A stretch of 64,000 nucleotides of DNA from Paramacrobiotus metropolitanus (lineage: Eukaryota > Tardigrada > Eutardigrada > Parachela > Macrobiotidae): NCBI RefSeq assembly GCF_019649055.1, contig NW_026570229.1, positions 1,488,001-1,552,000 of the forward strand. Direction: 5' to 3'. The number at the start of each line of letters is the position of its first letter. Within the stretch, counting starts at the first letter, position 1. Shown piece by piece: positions 24,501 to 33,183 of the stretch. The notes beneath the pieces are model-generated. The model searched no databases and was not told the origin of the DNA. It saw only the letters and a program-made list of their open reading frames with translations. Made by a program: the position numbers and the translations under genes.

Positions 24501-27282
24501 GAATGCAGCACAGCCGGAAGATGGCACGTCAGCCGCGCCGGCGCTGAAGAACGGAAATGCGCTGGCAGCAGCCGATGCGCTTCCGCTGGCTACTACGGCA
24601 GCAGCGCCCAGTAAGCCGGTAGCGGCGGCTGCCGACAGCGAGGGACATCTCATCTACCGAGAGGGCGACATCGTCGGCAATAAATGTAAGGAATTGCCTT
24701 AAATCCAGCCTTATTTCGAATAATTTATATATAACTAAAAACGTCTTATGCATCAGTTTTTTTATTTTTTTTAAATTGATTTTATATGTTTTAAAATCAT
24801 TTTTATATTTTTACAATTATTTTTACATTTTTAAAATATATTTTGTATAATTATTTTATATTTTCTAATTAGTTTTAGATTATTTTTTCTAATTATTTTC
24901 TTCACAATATTTTTTAAACACGTCAATATATCTTATATATGTAGAGCTCTATAATTCCACTACTTTGTTTTTTCTTATTTATTTTAGTTTTCTCAGTAGT
25001 CAGTTGTTGTGTACAATATAGATGAAATATGAAATTTATTCCAGTGGTCTTTTATGTATATTTTACCTTATAATGTACACATGGTTAGCAAATGCATAAC
25101 AAGCGATGATTCCCATCGTAGATGAAGTCTTGGGAACGCTGGGTGAAGGAACATTCGGTACGCGCATTTTCTTTATTTAAAATTTATTCTTAATTAACTG
25201 AAGTTTATATCGTCGATTTCTTAATTGCAGGCAAAGTCGTGTGCGCCAAGGCTACTATATCGTAAGTCTCACAATCACACCATAAAAAACGAAGAAAACT
25301 GCGAATTATACGGTGCGCCTGGCAGGTGTCCTAATGGAGATACGAAAAGCAAAGTCGTCGCGCTGAAAATTATCCGCAATGTGGACAAATACCGGGAGGC
25401 GGCTAAGCTGGAAATTAACGTACTGCGCACCGTCCACCGCAAGGATCCCAAAGCACAATAGTAAGCGCAGGCTAATTACTGTAGCATCAAAACAGTATTC
25501 GCGCGGCGTATTTGTATCTGCCTCGTTCCATTGCAGTTTGCTTATAATTATCCTCTGATAGTTCTCTTAATTATTTAATAAAGTAAAAAATAAATTTGAT
25601 GATACTGATTACTGTTATTTTTCCGTCTTCGTTAACAGTCAGTGTGTGGCGATGTTGGACCATTTCGATCATTTCGGGCACATTTGCATCGCTTTCGAGA
25701 TGCTGGGCAAAAGTGTATTTGATTTCCTGGTACGATAAATCCGTTCAACTGCTGCTGTGATAATTAAATACAAATTTGTAACTCCATTAATTTTCTTCTG
25801 AACAGAAAGAGAATAACTACTATCCCTTCACCATGGATCAAGTACGGCATATCACCTACCAACTCTGCTATTCCGTCAGCTGTAAGCGCCACACCTCACT
25901 TGCGTACAACTTGTAACAAATCCTACATCAATCACGTTGTCATGTGCGTGTACAGTTCTGCATCAGAATCAGCTGACGCATACCGACCTGAAACCGGAGA
26001 ACATGCTCTTCGTCAATGATGAGTACGAGCTGACCAAAGTCAGTAAGGTACGCCCCACGAAAACCTCCGCAAAAAAAAACACTTGGCACGGAATTCTTCC
26101 ACGTTTCGTATTAGTAACGGAACTGACTCATTCGTTGCAGAATAAGAAAAGCAAGACCATCAGCACCGATAACTTCTACGATGTGCGAAGAGTGAGGGAC
26201 GACACCATCCGGCTAATTGACTTCGGTTCGGCTACGTTCGACGATGAGCACCATAGTACGGTTATCTCCACCCGGCACTACCGCGCACCGGAGGTCATAC
26301 TCGGTAAAAACAACTCCGCGGTCTTTGTTCCGACATTTAATTACGAGAATGTTTACGCTTCCATGTAGAACTGGGATGGGCACAGCCGTGTGATATTTGG
26401 AGCATCGGCTGTATCCTTTTGAGCTCTTCACCGGGGTCACTTTATTCCAGGTACGCAAAAGAGACAAGTACAATATGTGTATAAAACATGATATTGCTAA
26501 AATACTTTATAGCACAAAACTAAAGTAGCACTTTACCGCGTATTGCGCAAACAAGCGCTTCTATGTACGAACCCAGTGCTGGCGATTTATGAGCACTGGA
26601 TGGACTATTTGCTGATTTTATTATCAAATTTTCGAGCCACGAACCGACTGGCCAGTTTCGGTTTTCTTAAATTGTACAGTTATTCATATTGGCAGTGCCA
26701 AGAAACATAGTAAAAGCAGTATTTAGGAGGCAAGTTAAAACAAGCTTTTCATATTTTTCGTTAGACACATGATAACCTGGAGCATCTGGCCATGATGGAA
26801 CGGATCCTGGGACCGCTGCCATATCGCATGTGTAAACGCACCAAGTACGTCCGTTGTTCGCTGCTCATTTACAGAACTTTTTTAGGTTAAGATCTTCATG
26901 CATAATTATGTTTCTCTTCTCTCTTAACAGAACCTCATTTTTTACTGATGGCAAACTGGACTGGGATCCTCGCAGTGCCGATGCATCGTACGTTCGGGAC
27001 AACTGCAAACCTCTAATGGTAACCCATCAGAATTCGCTCGTTTTTCTAAGAAACCTAAGAAATCTAAGAAACCGTTGTATGTTACAGCGGTACATGAACG
27101 TCAACAACGAGGACGAACGCCAGCTCTTCGACCTGCTGAGCCGCATGCTGGAGTACGAGCCCACAGCGCGCATCAAGGTCACCGACGCCCTGGCGCATCC
27201 GTTCTTCCTCAAACTGACCGCGGAGCAGCGCAAGCACATCTTCCCGGAGGGACGCATCAGTAGTGGACGCAGCGCCGAATAA
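18575..27282 (+). CDS. LAMMER (CLK/Doa-type) dual-specificity protein kinase
   Basis: Sixteen exons with consensus splice sites: 18575-19098, 19411-19791, 20363-20753, 22286-22649, 24422-24685, 25104-25157, 25231-25261, 25326-25460, 25639-25729, 25806-25881, 25956-26047, 26141-26303, 26369-26450, 26765-26844, 26931-27018, 27088-27282. Phases agree at every junction except inside exon 13. The product is about 1,000 residues. The N-terminal 640 or so are low-complexity (Ser runs, then [20 protein letters not shown]), as expected of SR-protein kinases. Kinase motifs in order: [16 protein letters not shown] (Gly loop), VALKII (catalytic Lys), [11 protein letters not shown] (loop; CLKs have T for R), [16 protein letters not shown] (DFG), [24 protein letters not shown] (the LAMMER signature), and a C-lobe end ALAHPFF. 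CLKs phosphorylate SR splicing factors in the nucleus. Exon 13 is one base short: the conserved [10 protein letters not shown]...[10 protein letters not shown] region breaks at the CCTTTT run (26,415-26,420). Intron 7 is only 64 nt. The N-terminus is long for the family, like the large Drosophila Doa isoforms. Confidence 0.93.
19209..19238. repeat. Small hairpin in CLK intron 1
   Basis: GCCCAAGTAA (19,209-19,218) pairs with TTACTTGGGC (19,229-19,238) across a 10-nt loop. No known role. Confidence 0.5.
19345..19374 (+). repeat. 29-bp motif, copy 2 (before CLK exon 2)
   Basis: CAGTGTAAGGATTGACAGAT followed by TGCTAGCTCA, repeating the segment upstream of exon 1. It lies 36 bp before the exon 2 acceptor (CGTCGTTTAG), so it may overlap the branch-point region. 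Confidence 0.7.
20162..20286 (+). repeat. SINE-like dispersed repeat, copy 1 (CLK intron 3)
   Basis: ACTTCTCTGTTCGAACCCGG, then TGCTGACGATTTATGCGCAT, TGTTCCTGTTGCA, TGTTGATTTTATTAT and TTCGAACCGCGGACCGAC. It aligns with copies at 26,555, 28,934, 44,077 (plus) and 39,612 (minus). GTTCGAACCC at 20,170-20,179 resembles a pol III B box, which suggests a tRNA-derived SINE. Confidence 0.7.
23340..23610 (-). other. GC-rich island in CLK intron 4, possible small nested ORF
   Basis: Within an AT-rich intron, the minus strand holds an open frame ending at 23,374 that reads [20 protein letters not shown] and [20 protein letters not shown]. An overlapping frame starts [24 protein letters not shown]-like run lies about 40-60 bp upstream of the frame. 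I do not recognise the peptide. It could be a small nested gene, a retained pseudogene exon or a chance frame. Confidence 0.2.
26555..26665 (+). repeat. SINE-like dispersed repeat, copy 2 (CLK intron 13)
   Basis: GCGCTTCTATGTACGAACCC, AGTGCTGGCGATTTATGAGC, TTTGCTGATTTTATTAT and TTTCGAGCCACGAACCGACT follow the copy 1 order, with a short deletion after the middle segment. Confidence 0.7.
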
Positions 27283-27289
27283 GGCGCGC

Positions 27290-28440
27290 CACTTGTGATA
27301 TTATACATATCGGGAATGATACGACTGTGGTTTATGTGTATACTCGGTTCTTCGTACTCTTTTTGTGCCTGCCCTGCGTTCTAAGCAGGATTTACAGTGT
27401 TTTATTGGTTTTTGATTTATTGCTCATTCATGTTGTGCCTTTAGGAGAAATTTTGCTTACGTTGCTTGAAATGGCGTTTCTTAATTATGTTGTACCAGTT
27501 TTCTTTGATACTTCTGGCTATGTACAAAAATGTGCAAGAACTCCGTATACTGCGACAATAATACGGGCTTCCATAGTTGCATTGGTCAGAAGAGACTAAT
27601 TTCATAGCGAAAACATTGCTTCATAAAGCGTATTTATTATTTCATTTTTTATGGCCATGTTGTTGAGTACTTAGATCCTGTTTGACTTTGGGCAGAAAGA
27701 CATGCTAAGGCTAAGCTTTTACAGGCGACTTAGAGTTTTTACTAATAGAATAGTCTTATAAAAAATTCTTTCAGAATTTATAAAATCTTATTTTTCCCAA
27801 AAAATGCTGGGTCTATCACGCCCACTTGTCTCGGTAATTTCACGCTCGATTCATACGTGCTTGTTCAGCAATTCGTCTTTGTTGTGCCGCGCTGGCGCTC
27901 ATTAGCAAATGTTCGTTCTACCTCAAACCTGTTTCCCGTTTGATTACTTACGTTATTCACGTAATAATATCTATGCCGCACCGGGCACGTGCCGCATTCA
28001 ACAGGAAAACGGGCGCGCAGGTAACACTTCGTCGTTGTGCTCTCCGCTGACGCTAATCATTTACGAGGATGCGCTCAAAGTTGAACAAGACGGATGGGAA
28101 TTATGAAAGTCTATCGGTCTTGTGGATGCCGCCCGTTCGCACGTCAGTATGTCGGCTACAGTTGCAAACTTGGTGATTTTATGACAGACCTGCAAAGTTC
28201 ACAAAATCACGTCAGCATTCAAGCTTGTTGATATTTGAATACGGTAGATAATCCTTTCCCGATCAGGTCTGCAATAACAGATCACTTCTAACAGCTTGCA
28301 AAAAAACGCAAACCATACAGTGTCCTCTGCGGTTGCTTTATTAGTCACAAATCTCACAATCCTGTATTCCGTACCGTGCAGATCATTATTTCGGCAAAAT
28401 GTTTCTGCTCAATCACTGTCCAAAAAAAAGCAAGAAAGGG
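27290..28440. other. Intergenic stretch between CLK and defensin
   Basis: No supported gene. It should contain the CLK 3' UTR. Plus-strand frames at 27,327-27,599 and 27,909-28,106 have no recognisable features. Confidence 0.5.
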
Positions 28441-28444
28441 GATG

Positions 28445-28467
28445 TGACGTCTGTATGACAGACGTCA
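28445..28467. promoter_or_regulatory. Perfect dyad TGACGTCTG-N5-CAGACGTCA upstream of defensin
   Basis: The 9-bp arms at 28,445-28,453 and 28,459-28,467 are exact reverse complements. Each contains TGACGT, the core of CRE/ATF-type bZIP sites. It lies about 75 bp upstream of the TATA box at 28,541, a typical proximal-promoter position. The binding role is inferred. Confidence 0.5.
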
Positions 28468-28540
28468 ACGTGATGTTATACACCAGAAAACCCCAAAAAA
28501 TTTCCCTACCTGGTGGATATTTACTTATCCAGGCAAAACG

Positions 28541-28548
28541 TATAAAAG
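28541..28548 (+). promoter_or_regulatory. TATA box of the defensin gene
   Basis: TATAAAAG, 120 bp upstream of the start codon, followed by an AT-poor stretch where transcription would begin at about 28,570. This spacing leaves a 5' UTR of about 90 nt. Confidence 0.6.
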
Positions 28549-28660
28549 TGCCGCTGTCCATAAACAAGAATTCATCTAGTCGTCTTCCACTTTTAAAAAG
28601 ACAGTAACTTTCTCCTTTTAAAAGACTTTGAAGTCCGCTCTTTTCGTACAAAACGTTGCT

Positions 28661-29329
28661 ATGGCTCGCCTGACCTTTATCCTCTTGTTGGCATTGACAA
28701 TCAGCTGCTGCTTTGCATCACCGCTTCTTCACGAATGGGATGGTGAAGGGACGGATGGGACAGATTGGGAGGATGAAAGCCACGAGGCGGTCAGTTTTCT
28801 AACTTTACCAGCTATTTCTTGAACAACCGTTCACCGTTGGTACCTTCTACTGATTAATTATGCAGGCATTCAGAGAATATATATAATGAAAAGTAGGATT
28901 AGAAACTGAGAATGCCTAATTTTTACGCAGAACTGCGCTTCTCTATTTCAAACGTTGTGCTGACGGTTTACACGTGATGGATGTATGCCTGTTGTGCACT
29001 GTCTGTTGATTTCATTTACAATACGTAATTTGAACCGCGGACCAATTGGCCATTTTTTAAATTTTTGTGCTACCTTCTGCTCTTTTGGAAGCGGAAACCA
29101 TTTACAGCAATCTGAGCACTGTGTGTTGTACCTGCTCCCTTGTTTACAGGTTTGTGTTATGTAGGTTATGGCTCCACTGATGCGAGCCAAGCGTGACGTG
29201 CTGAAGGGCTCCTGCGTGTGGGGTGCCACCGACTACAAGAGCGACTGCCTGGCCGAATGCAAACGCATGGGATACAAAGGAGGTCACTGCGGCAGTTTCC
29301 TCAACGTCAACTGCTGGTGTGAGCAGTGA
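28661..29329 (+). CDS. Invertebrate-type defensin precursor (CS-alpha-beta)
   Basis: Two exons, 28661-28789 (phase 0, donor GTCAGT) and 29165-29329 (acceptor ATGTAG, stop TGA), giving 97 residues. Residues 1-19 are a signal peptide ([19 protein letters not shown]). Next comes an acidic propeptide ([16 protein letters not shown]) and a dibasic furin-type site (MRAKR), leaving a mature peptide of about 46 residues. Six cysteines are spaced C-x10-C-x3-C-x9-C-x7-C-x-C, with the C-terminal [15 protein letters not shown] typical of arthropod/mollusc-type defensins that fold as a CS-alpha-beta motif with three disulfides. Members are secreted antimicrobial peptides that act on bacterial membranes or lipid II. 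The intron contains a SINE-like repeat. A nearer acceptor (TTTACAG at 29,139) would bring an in-frame stop, which decided the junction. The target spectrum cannot be inferred. Confidence 0.9.
28934..29058 (+). repeat. SINE-like dispersed repeat, copy 3 (defensin intron)
   Basis: GCGCTTCTCTATTTCAAACG, TTGTGCTGACGGTTTACACG, ATGCCTGTTGTGCACTGTCT, TGTTGATTT and TTTGAACCGCGGACCAATTG match the family in order. The B-box-like word is degraded here. Confidence 0.7.
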
Positions 29330-29334
29330 GACGC

Positions 29335-30080
29335 AGCCGAAAAGAACGCTGCAACGATCAAGATCCATGGACAGCGTAAACCAGTGCTTGAGTTTTGATA
29401 AAGCAGTGACCTTTTGTTTTGTTTTCCTTTACTCATTTCGGCTCTATTCAACTGTTCACAACGAAATTGTGATTTTTTTCATAATACGGTAATTTTCCCT
29501 AGTTAAAGTCAATCTGAGTGCAGCAAAATTGCGCGAATGGTTTTACTTATCCCGATTATGTTTTTAAGTGGTCCATTGGCGGCGTTTTCCGCTGACCCTG
29601 AGTGACATATTTGTAATACCATGTGATTTTTAACCTGATTAAGAAGTAATAATTTACAGATTTGCACATGAAAAGCACAAGACCGGTTTCTGAAAATTGG
29701 CGCAATTCAAATGATGCGTAAAAAGGCAGCAAAAGCAATAAGAAACGTGCACAATTTATCCAGACCTTTTAAATTGTCATATGTGTACGTTAATTTTTGT
29801 ACTTATGTGCCATAATATTGATTTATCTGCGCGCTAGTAATGTACATAGAACTACATAGTTAATAATGCTATTAATTTAAAGCCGCTCGTCAGCAAGAAT
29901 AAGTAACTGCACGTACATTATACTACTCTCAAAACTAATGCAAGTCGATACATTTTAACCGTTCGTTGTATGCTAGCGTATTATCTGTACCCGTACCCCT
30001 ACTGCAAATATAGTTATATATATAATAGAGCACGTCTGTCTGGAGTTCACACCCAAAGCCAATAGCACCATAAATACGTA
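29335..30080. other. Stretch without a supported gene
   Basis: Defensin 3' flank, then AT-rich DNA. No motif recognised. Confidence 0.5.
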
Positions 30081-30082
30081 CG

Positions 30083-30310
30083 GGTGGTTATACAGTATGT
30101 TATGGCAGGTGATCTGGTGCATGGTACCAAACATCGTGTACATGCGCGAAAACGTTTACTTCGCGCAGCTCCAAAAACTTTTTTACTGTGTTTTATGGCA
30201 TTCTGTAGCCAAACGATTTGTATACTGTACACTTGCCAGGAAACCATATGCCTGTGCAAGATTCGGTTGCGGAGTTATGGCTGTGAGAAGCATCCAAACA
30301 GTTTAAAATG
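30083..30310 (+). repeat. Dispersed repeat family 2, copy
   Basis: CATGGTACCAAACATCGTGT, ACATGCGCGAAAACG, TTCGCGCAGCTCC, TTTTATGGCATTCTGTAGCC, AAACGATTTGTATACTGTAC and GGAGTTATGGCTGTGAGAAG follow the same order as 37,125-37,290 and the minus-strand unit 37,612-37,400. It also encodes short frames, which I take to be incidental. Confidence 0.7.
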
Positions 30311-30596
30311 CATTCAAATGTACAACAGTTTTTAAAACTGTAAAATAAATTTCAAAAGTTTCGAAATACTTGAATTAAGTGGTCATTTTCGTGCTGTCAT
30401 GGGAAAACTTTTATTTATTTCAAGTGGCATTTTGATCATGCTTCCGTCATTACACGTAATACTTTGGTTAATCTACAAAATGTACAAGGGCTCCGCCCAC
30501 TGCGACAACAACACGTGCTTCCATGACACATTCAGTCCTGCGCCGACATAATTACAATCTTTCAACAATCGCCGGAGGTTTTTTGGGCGGTGGGGT

Positions 30597-32363
30597 TTAC
30601 CTCCGGCCGGTGTAGGAGGAACTGCCATAAGTGCCGCTGCTTCCCGAACTTCCCGAACTTCCGGTGCTCCCCGAACTGCCCGAGCTACCGGTGTTGGAGA
30701 TAAAGGTGTTGCTGACGCTGTTTGAGAGCGGCGTTAATACCGGCGCACCGGCGGCAAACATCTGATTCAGTTCTGCAAGACGGAATAAGAGGCCGCCGTT
30801 AGGTAAAGGTCACAGATTTAATTGCATGGAACGTACGGTTAACGGGCACGATGACCATCCCGGGTGCTAACCCTTGGTAAAGGAGATAAGGACCACCGGT
30901 GCCTTGAGAAGCTGCAAAAATAGCATTTCCCGTTAATAACAATTTTGGGTTTAAGTTATAACTGCACCACCAGATGTATAATATACCAGTATAAAGACGT
31001 TAATTTATCCTTTATATGCTCGTTGTAGTCTTATTTTAAACGAATTTATGTAGCAATTGGACCAGCGCAATGCCTTTAAAAGATACCGTAACCATATCAT
31101 TTTTTGTTGTAAAAGGGTCTTAAGTGCTTTTCGTTGTCGGACTTACGCGGGGCGGAGCGAAACCAAAGACATACGCCAACTGCGACGGCAACGCCGCTGA
31201 GGACCCGCCCGACGACGATGAACCGGAACTCCCGCTGCTGCTGCCACTGGAGCTCCCGTAACTGGAGCCGTAGCTGGACTGCATGGCGTTACTCGATCCA
31301 TAAGACATGCCATATCCGGCCGTGGTCATCATGGCCGGGGTGGTCGTGACAACGGGCATTGTGGTAGGCTGGTAGACCGTTGTCATCGGTGGCTGGGTCA
31401 CTGGCGGCTGGGTCATCGGGGGCTGGGTAGGAGGAGGACCGCTGGGAGGAGGACCGGTGGGAGGAGGCCCGGTGGGAGGAGGACCGGAGGGAGGAGGTCC
31501 GCTGGGAGGAGGCCCGGTGGGAGGAGGCATGGTCATTGGGGGCTGTGTCATGGGGGGCTGCGTCATCGGGGGTTGGGTCGCCGGGGGCTGGGTGGGCGCC
31601 ATTGTCGATGCATAGCCGGCAACTACGACAGTGTTTCCGTTGAATAAGAAACGAAATTAGCTGGTAATTACTTAGATAATACAGTTATCTAATTACCAGC
31701 TACCATTCGCTTCGCGTATAAAGAAAGGAAAGCAAAGCATATACAAAAATACATTTTATAAAATATATAGTGTTTGAACTTTGAACGCAACGAGTCCCAG
31801 TTATGAAGTTTGAGGCAGGGCGCACGCTGCCATCAAATCAACCAAACACTCCAGGTAGGCAAATCACCGTTCGTATAGATTGGGCTTTCGAGTAAGCAAT
31901 GGAGTATATTATTCACTGTGCAAAAACGCAGCGCATGCTGGCACACAACGCTCGTCTGCTGCTTTTAAAAATGAAACTTTCAGATTTATTTCTGTTTTTT
32001 GGGTGCACACGTTGTGGGCGCCCTGTTGTGAAACAGCTGCTAAAAGATCTTATAAGCGACACTTTTAATATTCCGTAGACAGATTAATAAAATGACAGTA
32101 GGTTTTAAGGAAACCGGGACCTTAATACATGTAGAGTCAAATACAGTAAGTGAGAGTGTAGTGATACTCTTACCGGCAGCTTGTCGGGCTTCGAGACCGG
32201 AGAAGTAATCTTCGAGATCAGCAAGAGTGCCTACAGAACACAAAAGGCCGGCTTTTTTACAGTACATTCGACATTCCAATCGGCAGATACTGCACAACTT
32301 ACGAGCGTTAACTGAGCAGAAGAGGAACGTTAGGCAGGACAACTGGGATATTATGAACTTCAT
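30597..32363 (-). CDS. Secreted Pro/Ser/Gly-rich low-complexity protein (cluster gene B)
   Basis: Five minus-strand exons: 32363-32303, 32230-32174, 31622-31147, 30911-30837, 30772-30597. Exon 1 encodes a signal peptide (MKFIISQLSCLTFLFCSVNA) and ends in phase 1. Exon 2 gives TLADLEDYFSGLEARQAAG. Exon 3 is a run of proline repeats (TQPPMTQPPMT, then GPPPSGPPPTGPPP) followed by Thr-rich and Ser/Gly/Tyr segments (SYGSSYGSSSGSSSGSSG). Exon 4 reads GGPYLLYQGLAPGMVIVPVN and exon 5 a Ser/Gly tail ending SYTGRR. Genes A and C nearby share the layout: phase-1 signal exon, low-complexity body with SYGSS words, aromatic/hydrophobic patch, Arg-rich tail. Exon 3 ends in phase 0 while the sensible frame of exon 4 needs phase 1, so either a micro-exon (31,146-30,912) is missed or there is an indel. 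The function is unknown; a secreted structural, adhesive or cuticular role is inference. Confidence 0.75.
31658..31702. repeat. Near-perfect hairpin in gene B intron 2
   Basis: TAGCTGGTAATTA..TAGATAA (from 31,658) pairs with TTATCTAATTACCAGCTA (31,685-31,702), leaving a 2-nt bulge and a tiny loop. It lies 36 bp upstream (on the minus strand) of the exon 3 acceptor, so it would fold close to the branch-point region of the pre-mRNA. Confidence 0.6.
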
Positions 32364-32448
32364 GGTGGCGCTGCGAATTTCCCGGCTATTCCCTTAATAA
32401 AAAATATCACGATCCAACCACAAAGTTCATCCAGATAAAAAAATGCGT

Positions 32449-32456
32449 TATATAAG
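32449..32456 (-). promoter_or_regulatory. TATA-like box for cluster gene B
   Basis: CTTATATAACG on the minus strand, about 90 bp upstream of the gene B start codon. It fits a short-leader promoter; no other core element is visible. Confidence 0.35.
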
Positions 32457-32459
32457 TTT

Positions 32460-33180
32460 AACTGCTTTAATGCGATAATATTTCGAGATGAGTCGCGGCA
32501 ATAAAAAATGTGTTATAATGATTGGCGACGATGCGTAAGTGATGCTTTAAAAGGCCGGTCGTTTGCATGCCCATAATGTAATGCAGAGTTTTTTCAACGT
32601 TCGATGAAAAATAACCCCAAATTGCACAATGTATCTGTGCCGGTCGTTTTGAAGTTTGACGGTCCAGTTTTTCTTTGTCTCACAGTGATTATTGGCCCGG
32701 TGTATGCCACTTAATTGAACTTGTACGTACACGGGCAAGTTTGAGTCTAATTGCTAATTACACTTAGCCGTTACCGCTTCATTCGTCGGTGTCCACTATA
32801 CTTATTAATAAAGTCATATTTCAACGCCGTTTTAGAACTAGGTTAACACACTCGTGTTGAGAGTGCGTTTACTGTGAAAATTACTTTCGCTAAACATGAA
32901 CAACATACTGAACGATCGAACAAGCGTCCACAAAAGAGAGAACAAGAAGCCGACGGATTCGTTACATATAACTGTCAGGGTCATGCGCACCTATACACAT
33001 ACATTACACGCTCTGGCTATAAACATACATTACGTAACCGATACACTACTGTACATTAATCACCAATCAACATTACATTTATCCGGTAAACAAGAAAAGA
33101 TTTATTTACACTATGTACATGATTAATTCTCTATACAGGTTGCAGTAATCACAGGTTCCTTCGCTTGCTGCCGCATGCCT
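32460..33180. other. Spacer between cluster genes A and B
   Basis: The 720-bp interval holds the 3' end of gene A and the upstream region of gene B. No other feature is supported. Confidence 0.5.
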
Positions 33181-33183
33181 TCT

